A program made the translations under genes and the position numbers. From contig OX155980.1 of NCBI GenBank assembly GCA_944548615.1, positions 42,813,601-42,877,600 of the forward strand: DNA of 64,000 bases. The letters run 5' to 3'. Positions 10,924 to 21,477 of this stretch are shown here, one piece after another (within the stretch, counting starts at the first letter, position 1; each line of letters opens with the position of its first letter). Below the pieces are notes generated by a model, which was not told the origin of the DNA, did no database searches, and saw only the letters and a list, made by a program, of their open reading frames with translations. This DNA comes from Micropterix aruncella. Taxonomy: Eukaryota; Arthropoda; Insecta; Lepidoptera; Micropterigidae.

Positions 10924-12456
10924 CTGAAATCAAGCAATAGTACTGGTGATTACTAGAAGAATCTTATATATAGGGTACCCCATGCCGGAACTTTAAATAA
11001 AATTTTAAATAACTTTAATAACCCAGAACAAGCGTAGGCTTAGTTAGGTGACACTATTGGTCATTATTAAACAATTATCCCTTACAATATTTTTAACAGC
11101 TCCACTATCCCCATAGTATAGGTATAATATATAATAAGTATATAGTAAATAGTAATAAAGTAGCATGTCAGTAATTAAATTTTTACTGTCCCGGCCCACC
11201 AACCGACCAGGAGGGAAAATATTGTGAACGTAACTTAATATTAAAGTGTGTAACTTAATATTAAAAAAAAAAAACAAAATTTATTTTTCTACTGGAAAAA
11301 AATGTTTTTGGGTATTAGGAGAATTTTAATTAGAGGAGATTAATATACATGAAAAACTGAGTTGAAAATCATCTAAAACATTCTTTAGTTTAGGCTTTAG
11401 TTACCGAGAAAAAAATAATAAATATTCGAAAGATTAACATAAACAATGTTTTTCCTTTGTAACAAAGACCTAAACCAAAAAAAGTTGTAGATTATTTACA
11501 AGTCCATTTTTTATAGAGAATAATCTGCCGTAATTCAAAAAATATATTCCAAAAAAAAAGGGAAAAAATACAATATTTCTGTTATTATATGACCTCAGGA
11601 ACCATTTCCCAAAGGAACGAAAGCTTAATTACAAGTGTAACATTGCATTCTATTTCATTTCAGCTAAATTGAAAAAAAGTTATAGTGTTGAAACTGCAAA
11701 ATATTTTATTTATTAATTACACTTTTTATTATTTAGACAGATAAAATATATAGAAAATATCACAAACCATGAGCCTATATATATATCAATATCAACTATT
11801 AATAGTAAAAATAACTGCATAGTACCGAGTAAGTACTTTTATCTTATCCCGAAACTAAAGCGGTGAATAAGTTTATGGATGAAAAAGAAACAGCCAATAG
11901 GTAAACTAGATGAGATATTTTGATGATGATAGATGAGATAAATGAGATGAGATATTTTATACCTGGGTCATCTACATTCTTTTGTTTTACGTTGGGTTTG
12001 TCTAAACGAGGTTATGTACAAGCATAAGAAAACCAGTAAATAAGCAAGACAAAGATAGATACTCGGTGTGCGAGTGGCAGGTAAAATTTTGTGACTGGTC
12101 CGTTGTCATTCCTTCGTTTTACATTGGGGTATTCTGAGTGTGATTTCGTTTTTACTTTCTGGCTGTGATAATAGACTTGATTGGTTTTTGCTTTACGATT
12201 GGATTTTAGTTTAACTGTTGAGCTGAACTTTGGTATTATTACTTCCTTACACGCGCACAATTAATTGCTCTTAAGTCCCTAGTTGTTACAAAAATGCCCA
12301 TTTTCCTTTAAGGCAGTCTTTGCAGAAGCACGGTGTATATAATATTCCTCGTTTAATTCCGAGTATTATGGTTTTGGCTTGACATCGGCGTTATCATGTG
12401 TCTTAAAGACGCTAGTAAAAAGAAAAGAAAAAAGAGCCCTAAAAGCTGAGTCATAC
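10924..12456. other. Intron between CRAL-TRIO and upstream exons
   Basis: AT-rich intron sequence. It contains one recognisable repeat (11260-11570, entered separately). At about 11190-11240 there is a short GC-richer piece (CCACCAACCGACCAGGAGGG) similar to sequence near 31880. No other gene-like sequence was seen. Confidence 0.5.
11260..11570. repeat. Diverged copy of the AT-rich MITE family seen at 63 kb
   Basis: This stretch shares blocks with 63030-63430 and 63570-63780: AAAAATGTTTTTGGGTATTAGGAG; an AAAACTGAGTTGAAAATCAT block; a TTTAGGCTTTAGTTACCGAG block; and the reverse-oriented partner with AAAAAAGTTGTAGATTAT. Like those copies it is roughly palindromic. Its ends are not clear. It is non-coding. 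Confidence 0.55.
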
Positions 12457-12584
12457 CTGAGGATAAACATGAGGAGCACGAGCCAGCTCTTCCTCAAAGT
12501 TCTCCTCAATAGTTCCGTCGCTAACAGGACTCTCTAAATAATCAACGCTTAGAGGCTCGATTTGCGTCGCTGCTGCTGAGGTGC
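12457..12584 (-). CDS. RhoGAP68F: RhoGAP68F-like exon: acidic linker before CRAL-TRIO
   Basis: A 128-base exon with a TTTTTAG acceptor (CT at 12585-12586 on the plus strand) and a GTATGA donor (TCATAC at 12451-12456). It encodes TSAAATQIEPLSVDYLESPV followed by SDGTIEENFEEELARAPHVY-PQ. The first two bases (GC) complete a Ser codon begun by the A that ends the exon at 16278. It ends in phase 0, matching the next exon. The sequence is less conserved than the domains, but phase and reading frame fit on both sides. Confidence 0.85.
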
Positions 12585-12949
12585 CTAAAAATAAAAGCTT
12601 ATGTTTAAAACAGTATCTTTTACGGATTTAGCCTTTCCACAATTTTTTGGATTAACAATGTGTGTCTAACCTTAAATAAATCCATCTTCACCTAACAAAA
12701 TCATTGATTTCCAGATTTCTAGCAGTTTTGATTGTTTTTTCTGTAAGAATATTGCTGTTGAAACTGTTCCTGCTTGTTAAAACTTTTTCTAACTCGTCCC
12801 GTTTTCCATTTTTTTCCTGTCATTAAACATGTGATCCAGGCGTCTTCACTGATTGAAACTTGTTGACGGACGCGGAACCAAATAAACTGGCTGCGCATCG
12901 GTGTTAGGAAATTGTTAGGAGAATTTTTACTCTTGGCAAAATGAATGGA

Positions 12950-13615
12950 GGGCTAGAATGGTTTTTGTTGTCATAATCCTTTGGAGCCGAATGGTTCCAT
13001 GCAACTTGGAGCCAGTTTGTATTTCTTTGGCCGGCCCAGAACATGGTTCAGCTTCCATCTGGTACCCTCCTCGAATAGGAAGTTAACCTCTTAACCACAG
13101 TGAACTCTGCCTGTGGTTGTATCGTGCGGTTGTAATTAGGATCTGATAATGCGGATCCAGGGAAACACCTCGAGAAACTCTGGGTAATCGAGCACTGAGG
13201 AGTTTGAGCACGGAGGAGTCTGGAAACGTACATTTCCTAAGAAGCGGGGGTAGATGTTGACCTGGCGTCACCTATCCTTAGAAACGATCCATTGACTACC
13301 GGATCCCAACAGAAAGGTAAAGGGTGCCTCGGGTTCGAGATAAACTCCTATACGAATTATCGCTAACGTCAGGTATAGGTTGCGCAAGTGACTTTGAATC
13401 CATCATCAGCCTGGATCGTGGAGAAATTCATTCAAATAGCCTGGGCGCGAGGATGCCCGACTGAGTGGCGCTTCCCAGTGGGGCGTTTAGCCTTTGGCGG
13501 ACAGGTGGCACAGCTTGACTGCCTGTTGTTTTGTCCTCCAGTCTTTGTGTTCATTCGACGAAAGCAAGAAAGACAACAGTCTTTACAACTTTCTGGGGTG
13601 GCAGGCTAGCTTGCA
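12950..13615 (+). mobile_element. X element, copy X4 (diverged)
   Basis: This GC-rich 0.65 kb stretch matches the X insertions found inside REL copies in at least three blocks: TTTCCTAAGAAGCGGGGGT followed by RGATGTTGAC-type sequence at about 13230; GGTTGCGCAAGTGACTTTGA at about 13378; and a TGTTTTGTCCTCCAGTCTT block at about 13526. The left boundary is approximate. Unlike X1-X3 it is not flanked by recognisable REL sequence, so it may be an old copy at another site or its host element may have decayed. Short open frames here are not conserved with the other copies and are not taken as genes. Confidence 0.6.
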
Positions 13616-13644
13616 TCAATGGACACGTCAATGCACAAAGGATT

Positions 13645-13684
13645 ACACAAAGGATTACCTAATCCTTTGTGTTAGGTAATCCTT
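13645..13684. repeat. Two overlapping, mutually exclusive inverted repeats
   Basis: ACACAAAGGATTA (13645-13657) pairs perfectly with TAATCCTTTGTGT (13660-13672). AAGGATTACCTAA (13650-13662) pairs perfectly with TTAGGTAATCCTT (13672-13684). The two stems share bases, so only one can form at a time. It lies just 3' of X4; link to that element is unproven. Confidence 0.7.
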
Positions 13685-13937
13685 ATTATCATACATTTTT
13701 TCTTCTCAAAGGGTAGCCGCAGAGTGTTTTGCAGTGAAAGTAGAAGTGTTTAACGTTGGAGTGTTAAACAGTATTAATCGTACAAAAAACTTGGGTTAAA
13801 TGAAAAGGCAGCCCAAAAATCGCATAATATGAGTGAAAATGTATTTATTAAGCAGGAGCGTCTTTAAAAAATACTGCTATATTTATAATGAAACTTTTTA
13901 ATAATTATATGCATGTTGTTACTTTGTCCAGGGTAAT

Positions 13938-14651
13938 TCAATCGGTGAGGTAATTAGCCTCTCAGTGGCTCGTGCCAACAAGGGTTTGACAGTACCCTCC
14001 AAACCCATAGTACAGTTTGTGCGGGATGGCTCTAAAGGCAAAAAATATTTAATTACAAAACCTTTCCCAATAACCGAGAAAGCTTCAGATTGGATTCTGG
14101 AGCTCGATTCGGTCTCTAAGCAGTATAAATTCACTGAAAGTCTCGATGCACAGCCCTCCGTCCAGATATAACTCTTTACTCTCTATCTCGAAAGGTGGCC
14201 CTTATTGCAGAATTAACTGTTCCATGTGAATCAAATAACCCAAAAGACCACGAGTACAAATTAAATAAATACCATGATCTCGGAAATGCCGTCACCCGGA
14301 ATCTGTTCACTTCACTGTTCACCTTCACGCGGTAGAAGTTGGCGCTCGTGGCCTACCAGCCAAATCTCAGTTTCACCAAAGACCTTGGTATTTCCAGGAA
14401 AATAATCAACTATATCCTAGAAAAAATATCTAAAACCATAGTTTCCGCATCTCAAATTCTATGGCTTCGAAGGGGGAGTGAATGGGTGGTAAGGTGAACG
14501 CTCACATGTCGCAAGAGAGCTGTCCTAAATCTACCAAAGCCCGTTGTTAGTCCGGAATCCACCGCTCACCCCTTAGAAGTGTAATAATAGTATTATGATG
14601 GGCCCGACTCCAGTCGGTAAATTCTATGGCAGCTCCGTTTGTATTTTATTT
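13938..14651 (+). mobile_element. REL retrotransposon, copy B (5'-truncated)
   Basis: A 5'-truncated and decayed copy. It begins within the endonuclease region (SLSVARANKGLTVPSKP) and reads on to the RPD-type region, but a frameshift near 14150 and further breaks ruin the frame. The 3' end is the family terminus (GGCAGCTCCGTTTGTATTTT) at about 14632-14651, with the conserved ATGATGGGCCCGACTCC about 55 bases before it. Same orientation as the cluster at 18.8-25.6 kb. Confidence 0.85.
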
Positions 14652-14789
14652 CTATTTTCTAATCTCCCTATGTTTGACATTTTCTTGTAGTAATGGCCTA
14701 TCTGGTCACTCAAGAGCAACTTCTTCCAGGCAGCCATACTGTAACTACTCTGCTGACCACAAGTGGTCATCTGTCTGCTGCTTGACCGT

Positions 14790-16262
14790 GCTAGACGCAA
14801 CTTAACTTAGGCGATCAGACATTAAAAAAAGAAAAAAATCTGCTTCTTCTCCGTCGCTCCCTCATTACTGAGATTCGTGGACAACAGTTTGCCTACGAGG
14901 CTCCTCCACTTCGACCTGTCCTCTGCATAGCGGGTTGCAGATTGTATTGACCCTTTTGTAACTTTTTTTATGAGGTCGTTCCATCTGGCCGGCGATCTGC
15001 CTGTTTCTTTTTCCCTGCACTTGACCCCCGGAAAGCATTTTCTCCAAATTCTCCGGGTTTCTCCTGGCAACGTGACCAAAGTACTGCAGGACCCTTCTCA
15101 TGCACACGGTGGAGAGCATCACTTGGATGCCAAGTTCTTCTAGGATGGATTTGTTGGTGCGGCGTGCTGCCCATGGAATTCCTAGCATTTTACCCCAATG
15201 CCACCTCTCTAGTGCATCGATTTTGGTGTGTGTATAGAGAAAGATCGATAAAACTAGAGCTCGAACCAGTCTGACCTTAGTCCGCTTTCTAACACCCCAA
15301 TTCTTCCACAGCCTTTCTACCTTGCTCATGGCGCTCCTTGCCATCTGGCTTCTGCTTGAGACCTCCTTTTAGCAGTTTTCTTCATCGTATATAATGGAGC
15401 CCAGATAGACAAAGTCTTTCACAGCTTGAAGGTCACTCAGCTCAATGGTGCGTTGCATGATTCCAGCCAGGTCCACAAACATGACTTTGGTCTTGCTGCG
15501 GTTCATATTCAGTTCCATACTCAGCGCTTTCCTTCTCCACTCTGCGTAATATGGTCGCCAACTCATTTTCATCGGCACCCATGATGGTCATATCATCGGT
15601 GAATCTTAGGTTATTTATTGATCCTGAGACCTCCAATGCGAATTCCACCCTCCCATTAGTCTAGGACTTTTCTCATTATGTGTTTGCCAATCAAATTTCG
15701 GAGATTTCGGAGATAGGATGCACCCTTGACGCCTCTCCTGCTTCGAAGAAATTCAAAATCTCATCGTCCAAATTTACTCTCAAAGCGCCATCCATGCACA
15801 GACTCTGCATGAGGAATATAAGGTGGTTTGGGATCCCCATATCACACATAACCACAAACATCTTCCCCCAGTCGAGCAGTTGTACAGAGAGCTATTGTAA
15901 TATTAAACTCCCCGCATTTCTCTATGTTGACGTATATTGAAGATTTGCTCATAGGTGCCTCGTCCTCTTATGAAACCGGCTTGCTCCATCGAAATTTATG
16001 GGTCTATGAAGCACTCCAGCCTCTTGTTAAGAATGCTGAGGAGAATCTTGCTTGCATGAGAGATAAGCGAGATTGTACGGTAATTCTCACATTTGCAAGT
16101 CGAGCCTTTCTTATGCAATAGGACCAAGATGGATTTGATTCCAAACTTCAGGCCACTCTCCAGATCTCGAAACCTTCTGGCATATGTTGCGTATAACACA
16201 AATATCATCCTCACCCACCCAGGTTCCTTAAGTGTTGCGCCGTTACTTTGTCACCTCCAAAA
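14790..16262 (-). mobile_element. RTE-clade LINE, antisense, 5'-truncated and decayed
   Basis: On the minus strand the order is RTE reverse transcriptase N to C. At about 16120-16210 is an early RT motif (CENYRTISLISHASKILL). At about 15600-15640 is the catalytic region INNLRFTDDMTIMGADENE, with FTDD in place of YADD. 15369-15578 holds the KTKVMF and VKDFVYLGS blocks. 14865-15344 encodes the tail: RLVRALVLSIFLY, WGKMLGIPWAARRTNKSILE and LQYFGHVARR. Several frameshifts separate the pieces. The 3' end near 14820-14870 has the family's GGAGAAGAAG-type tail followed by an A/T-rich run. It lies just 15 bp from the RhoGAP68F exon at 16278. Confidence 0.85.
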
Positions 16263-16277
16263 ACAAAAAATACTTAC

Positions 16278-16370
16278 TTATTAATTCAGAGTCGTCAAAT
16301 TCTAGATTCGGTTCATAATCATGGTAATCGGACAAGCTGGGATATGGGTCTTCACCATCATTTTGTAAAT
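16278..16370 (-). CDS. RhoGAP68F: RhoGAP68F-like exon: N-terminal PYPSLSDYHDYEPNLEF region
   Basis: A 93-base exon with an ATTACAG acceptor (CT at 16371-16372 on the plus strand) and a GTAAGT donor (ACTTAC at 16272-16277). It encodes LQNDGEDPYPSLSDYHDYEP then NLEFDDSELI. The SLSDYHDYEPNLEFDD signature is the conserved N-terminus of insect RhoGAP68F proteins. It enters with two bases (completing Asn with A from the exon at 25824) and leaves with one base A (completing Ser with the exon at 12584). The exon is far too short for ORF finding; motif, splice sites and phase support it. Confidence 0.92.
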
Positions 16371-17219
16371 CTGTAATTTAAAATAAAAATCATTAAAATA
16401 GAGTGTATTTACATATCACAGCAGTCAATATTTATTTCTACTAAAAATTTACATAGTACAATAATGACATTTATAAGGTAAACTATAGAAATGCTATTGT
16501 GAAATATAAAAGGTCCATCGCTGCTACATACTAAGTATATCTACGAAGTCCAATTTAGACATCATGGTAACATAATAAAGAAAATCAAATATGGGTGCAT
16601 TATTGATCCAACTGGTATTGAAAGAGCGATAAAAACTCATGAGTAAATAATAATTATAATAAACTCTTGATTGAACAAGACATCTTGGACACACTTATCA
16701 CACTAAGGCAATCTCTTACAGCCAACCATAGCATTAGTGAGAGTGTTATTACTAGGTAGTTCAGATACATTGAAAAAAAAATTAAGTACAAAACTAAATA
16801 ATACTTGCACAGCAATGGAAAATAGGGATAGGGAACGGGAGAGGACTACATTTGGTGAGAAAGGAAATACTTTTTCAGAAGAAATTTAAACCTAGAGACA
16901 ACTGAACACCTTGGATGTTGGGAGTGAGAATAGAACTTGAAATGCAAATAATGTTATTCTGACTTGATTGGAGAGGGAGACCATGGCTTCCTAGAAGGGT
17001 GACTATGTCCTTCAGTAAGGAAAGTGAGGTGGGATTGTTAAGTACAATGTGGATAGGATATGTAGATTCCAGCGATTTTGAATCTATAGCCATCTTCGCA
17101 TGCAGACTATTTATAGGAGAGCCAGTTTATTGAGAATTCTTTCATTTGCATCGAGGTATGCAACATCGACTTATGTCTGCTTTACATTATTTAGTAGGAA
17201 TTTTGGCAAATGTCGCAAG
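16371..17219. other. Intron sequence, no recognised feature
   Basis: AT-rich to moderately mixed intron sequence upstream of the N-terminal exon. Small open frames exist on both strands, but none matches a family I know and none has splice or codon signals supporting it. Confidence 0.5.
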
Positions 17220-17223
17220 CTGT

Positions 17224-18720
17224 TGTCACGTCGAGGAAACCTTAAGAGTCGCATTTCCTCGCGTGGAAACCTTAAGAGTTGCATTTTCTCGCGTGGAAAC
17301 GACGTGGAAACATATTTCGATTTACTTGAGATAAATCGATATCGAATAGGTTAAATCGATACGTCGAACGTCTTGACAGCTAACAGCTCTTTTTTTTCTT
17401 TTTGTAAAGCCAATCAGAACAAGCATTTTCGCCAAATCGCTGATCGCGTAAATGTAAATCCGAAATTGTCTTTGATAAGTACGTTTCATATTATTAAAAT
17501 TATTATTAACGTAGAAAATTATAATTTAATACGCTAGTAAAACAGAAATAAATTTAGGAATTATTCCACATATTTCAGTAAATTAATATTTTTACGGGAA
17601 ACAGACCGTCTATGGTTTGACAGTTTCGAGCTAGATAAAAGCGGCGACACGGACCCGCCATTTCACTTTTTGGACATTTACGCCGATCAACAGGTCGATC
17701 TTTGGCAAGCTTTGGACCCCTAATTCTCTTCGGTAAGTCGTTTAATTGGAATATTCTGGAATGCCGTGATGGTTTCCGATAAGTGCACATAGTTTTATGG
17801 GAGTTCACATCGCGTTTGCCTGTTGGAAATGAGGGAATGTGGCACAAGCACGTGCTCGCTGGAAGTTGGGAAAAAGGGCCAATCCGCGCTATCTTTTTCT
17901 TAACTACCGGCAAAAGGGTAGATTTCCGCTTAGGGCGAAGCTAATGCATGGCGTTTCTTGTGGTTTTACAGGGGTCCTTCGGGGTACGATTTCCCCGCCA
18001 AGGATGGAGTACTAACACAGCGCTTGGTCGGCGTATAAAGGCCGACGCGTGCGGCGTCGGCGTGCGCGCGCGTCTCCTTGCCGGAAACCAGCATGGCCAG
18101 AGTCTTCCTCGCCTTCGGCTACGCGTGACCGCGGCCGTTCTCCTTCGCCGGGGGCGCACGCAGGAGTTGAGCGCCCCGTCGCCCGCTCCAGCTGCTGCGC
18201 CCGCCCCGCGCGATAGTTGACGACCGTCTCACCGCGTGCGCCCATCTTCGCTCTTCAAGCTACCCTCTTCAAGCGTTCCTGCTCCGCTCTCCAGAAGCAG
18301 CCTTTCTCAGCAATCTTCAAGCACCTCTACGGGGGCCGACTATGAGGCAGTCCGTGCCCGACCCCCCGCCGAACGTTCATCGTATCGGCTAAGCCACGGG
18401 ATCTCCCCGATAATCAACTTTTGCCATCCGTCCTCGGAACCCTTTTCCCATAAGTTGAACTCGAGAAATATGCCCTCGACCTGAGGCTCTTGCTCTTTCT
18501 TTTTATTTTCCTCTCAAATTGTAATTAATTTTAAATTGATTATATTTTATAATTATTATATTCATTGAATTAAATCTCTAAAGATTGGATTAAATTGTCT
18601 AGGCGCTTTATCGCCAAATATATCCGTCAGTCGGTCGACGATGTGGTAATTAAAGATTTATTTTATAATTACTTTCTTTTATTATTCTTTTATCATGTCA
18701 TCTAAACCCACAACGTGACA
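17224..18720 (+). mobile_element. Solo LTR, 1.5 kb, probably Ty3/gypsy type
   Basis: The segment starts TGTCACG and ends CGTGACA, a 7-bp inverted terminal pair with TG...CA ends. It is flanked by a 4-bp target duplication, CTGT at 17220-17223 and again at 18721-18724. Inside are a TATA box at 18034-18039, a strongly CpG-rich stretch (about 17950-18420) and an AT-rich 3' part. No gag or pol sequence or second LTR is nearby, so it is a solo LTR left by LTR-LTR recombination. A four-base TSD suits Ty3/gypsy, but the superfamily cannot be fixed from an LTR alone. The first 90 bases hold a tandem duplication of about 36 bp (GGAAACCTTAAGAGT). Short ORFs in the CpG-rich part are not convincing genes. 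Confidence 0.8.
18034..18039 (+). promoter_or_regulatory. TATA box in the solo LTR
   Basis: TATAAA in the context GGCGTATAAAGGCC, within the CpG-rich part of the LTR. It is the probable core promoter of the former retrotransposon, which would set transcription start about 25-30 bases downstream. The U3/R boundary cannot be confirmed without RNA data. Confidence 0.55.
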
Positions 18721-18827
18721 CTGTGAAGGCCTAAATAAATGTGATTACTCATATTTTATTAATTTTATTAAATAAATGTGATTACTTATTTACGATTTCA
18801 TCAAAACCCAACTGTCCCGTCTTGGTG

Positions 18828-19531
18828 GTGAACGGCTTCGTGCAGCTTGGGCCACAAGATCCATTTTGTTCTCGGATCGGCTCACTCTCGATTCAGCTCC
18901 AATTCAGAAGCCTCCTCGAGTTGAAGGCTACCCCAGGTAAGACTCCCGTGTCTTAGGCCTTAGAGCTGGTGGACCGATTTCTCCCGGCGGGATTGCATCC
19001 CGGCGCCACTGGGTGGTTTGCACACCGTTCGGCGACGGCAATCGGTTGTGCACTCTGACTATGGAAATATATTGTTTCCTAAGCAGCGGGGGTGGATGTT
19101 GACTGTTGTCATGCCAGTCTTGAAATGACCTTGGGACACTCGATCCCGTGTGGCACTACGGGCAAAAAATTCTAACTGAATTACCGCTGTAATACAACAG
19201 GTAGAGGTCACGTAAGCGACTTCAGACCTGTAACCAGTCGGGAGGACGAAGGTATCCTGAAGGTTAATTTTAAGACGGAGATATCCTACCAAAACTGGTA
19301 GTTAGGGGGTGAGGCTGTTAACGGGAAAGTTATTTTACGGCGAGGCACCGGAAAATAACTTTCCCGGTGCCTCTCCATAAGGCGTCGGTTATTAACGGGT
19401 TGTTAGTGAACTAGACAGTAGATTGTCTTGTCCCCAAGTCTTCACGCTCATCCCACGGCTGAAAGAATGATCCATATCGTTATACCAGCCTGGGGTTACG
19501 AGTTCGCCCGTTGTAGTCGACATCGCCCTAC
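18828..19531 (+). mobile_element. X element, copy X1, inserted in REL copy C1
   Basis: A 704-bp insertion lies between TGTCCCGTCTTGGTG (18813-18827) and TGTCCCATCTAGATG (19532-19546). The flanks are a 15-bp target duplication with 12 matches. X1 is clearly related to X2/X3 only in blocks: around TTGTTTCCTAAGCAGCGGGG; the GAGGTCACGTAAGCGACTTC block; a GATTGTCTTGTCCCCAAGTC block; and the end TTCGCCCGTTGTAGTCGACA. Elsewhere it is strongly diverged. It holds no credible ORF. It has a strong overlapping hairpin pair at 19323-19373. Element type is unknown; it may be a non-autonomous retroelement. Confidence 0.75.
19323..19373. repeat. Interlocked inverted repeats (pseudoknot-like) in X1
   Basis: GGGAAAGTTATTTT (19323-19336) pairs with AAAATAACTTTCCC (19352-19365). 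GAGGCACCGG (19342-19351), lying in the loop of the first pair, matches CCGGTGCCTC (19364-19373) downstream. The order a-b-a'-b' is the topology of an H-type pseudoknot, with a two-base overlap between a' and b'. Both stems are perfect. Confidence 0.75.
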
Positions 19532-19811
19532 TGTCCCATCTAGATGCACTGGGGACAGCTAGTATAAAATCCTGGTTGTCCTTAGCCAAACCAGCTGACC
19601 CCTCGACTCTTTTCAGTGCAATTCCAAAGATCCGGCAATATCGAAGCACGTAATAAGTGGCCGTAGTGATTCAAATGATCTACAAGCCCGCGTAGACTTC
19701 CACAAAAAATTCCTTACTAGAATCAGCCAGAATGGTACTGGTCTGGGGTATGGCAGTACAAAGAAGAAGTCTCTCTTGCAAGGAGATTACGACAGCAACA
19801 GTATGGTTCAT

Positions 19812-21340
19812 GAACATTTCAGATAGTTGCCTGGAAAAGATAGATGCATTATTAATTTCTGGCCCTCGTAAGGCTTGGATCTATGACAACTATCTAACTT
19901 CACATTTGTCATGGCCCTTCCTTATTTTCGATTTCACCAAAACCCAACTGTCTCGTCTGGATGCACTGGTGACAGCTAGTTTAAAATCCTGGTTGTCCTA
20001 GCCAAATCAGCTGACCCCTCGACTCTTCAGGTCCAAACACAATTTTGGGCTAGCTCTAAAACTGCCCTCTCTACTCTACGCCAACTCCAGAATAACCAAA
20101 AATTTGATTCTAAGCAATTGCAAGGATTCGGCAATATCGAAGCACGTAATAAGTGGCCGTAGTGAGTCAAATGATCTACAAGCCCGCGTAGACTTCCACA
20201 AAAAGTTCCTTATGGAATCAGCCAGAATGGCACTGGTCTGGGGTATGGCAGTACAACCATGAGCGATGTGGACTTGAAGAAGTCTCTCTTGCGGGGAGAT
20301 TACGACAGCAATAGTATGGCTCACGCTATTGGCCTTCAATGCCAGAATGATTGGACAACAATTGGAGACCTTTGCATTCCTCCTCCAATGCACTGGAAAG
20401 TAATGTTGTATGACTGGACGCCAGAGATGCTCAAATTTTATTTAAATGCCTTTCAGCATACACTTCCAGACCCCAGTAACCTCGCTCGTTGGAGCTATGC
20501 CGAGGATAGTTCATGTCCCCTTTGTAGCAACAGCCCTTGCACAGCTAGACATATTCTAGCTGGCTGCAAGGTGGCCTTGGATCAAGGACGGTACACTTAC
20601 CGCCACGACAAAGTCCTTGCTGTTATTCGCGAGGTACTTAGCCTCTCAGTGGCTCGTGCCAACAAGGGTTCCACAGTATCCTCCAAACCCCCAATACAGT
20701 TTGTGCGGGTTGGCTCTAAAGGCAAAAAACATCTCACTGCAAAACCTTTCTCAATAATCGAGAAAGCTTCAGATTGGATTATGGAGGTCGATTCGGTCTC
20801 TAAGCAGTATAAATTCCCTGAAAGTCTCGGATTCACAGCCCTGCGTCCAGATATAACTCTTTACTCTCTATCTCGGAAGATGGTCCTTATCGTAGAATTA
20901 ACTGTTCCATGGGAATCAAATATCCCAAAAGACCACGAGTACAAATTAAATAAATACCATGACCTCGCAAATGCCGTCACCCGGAACGGCTTCACTGTTC
21001 ACCTTCACGCGGTGGAAGTAGGCGCTCATGGCCTGTCAGCTAAATCTTTGTTTCACCTTTTTAAAGATCTTGGTCTCTCCAGGAAAATAATCAACTCCTT
21101 TCTAGAAAAAATATCTAAAACCGCGATTTCTGCATCTCAAATTCTATGGCTTCGAAGGGGGAGTGAATGGGTGGTAAGGTGAACGCTCACATGTGGCAAG
21201 ACAGCTGTCCTAAACCTACCACAGCCGGTTCGTAAGTCCGGAATCCACTGCTCACCCCCCAGAAGTGTCAAAATAAAAAAGTATTATGATGGGCCCAACT
21301 CCGGTCGGTGAATTCCATGGCAGCTCCGTTTGTATTTATT
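19812..21340 (+). mobile_element. REL retrotransposon, copy C2 (5'-truncated)
   Basis: This copy begins in the linker (CATTTCAGATAGTTGCCTGG) and runs to the family 3' end (GGCAGCTCCGTTTGTATTTA at about 21320-21340). Its X target site (CAACTGTCTCGTCTGGATGC, about 19945-19964) is empty, so it serves as a reference for the insertion site. It encodes the longest intact endonuclease frame of the window (20259-21182). Copy D follows it head to tail almost at once. Confidence 0.85.
20259..21182 (+). pseudogene. REL C-terminal region: CCHC finger and restriction-like endonuclease
   Basis: A 307-codon open frame covers the C-terminal third of the retrotransposon protein. Residues 86, 89, 98 and 103 form a CCHC finger (CPLC-X8-H-X4-C). 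RHD is at 115-117. RPD (196-198) followed by Glu213 after 14 residues is the PD-(D/E)XK-type catalytic core, and a Lys-containing helix (EYKLNKYHDLANAV) follows. In the R2/NeSL/Hero families this endonuclease makes the target nick used for target-primed reverse transcription. The catalytic residues are present, but the copy has no RT domain, so it cannot be autonomous. Confidence 0.85.
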
Positions 21341-21477
21341 GTTAAAAACCTGTTTCTCAGGATGAAAACAACGATAGAGTTGTGACAGCCGGAGGACGGC
21401 GTGAAAGAACGCATCGGATCGATGGCCTTGCAAGCCAGATCCGATTAAACTAAAGCAAAAAAGGAAAAAAAGAAAAC

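Larger units (their letters stand above)
18788..19811 (+). mobile_element. REL retrotransposon, copy C1 (fragment carrying X1)
   Basis: This copy starts in the RT-to-endonuclease linker (TTACGATTTCATCAAAACCC) and is interrupted by X1 at 18828-19531. It resumes with CATCTAGATGCACTGGGGAC and runs to about 19811, where it joins copy C2 mid-sequence. It has two internal deletions relative to copy H: one after the CGACTCT stretch near 19610 and one near 19750. It encodes no usable protein. The C1-C2 joint looks like recombination between two copies rather than a natural 3' end. Confidence 0.8.

Noticed and set aside
17948..18484. Several overlapping ORFs in the CpG-rich part of the solo LTR
   Set aside because: They overlap on both strands in an LTR promoter region and show no domains; GC-rich sequence lacks stop codons.
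18788..19546. X1 considered as an intron of the REL gene
   Set aside because: The flanks are duplicated target sequence rather than a seamless exon joint, and there are no GT-AG ends or group I/II core motifs that I could see.
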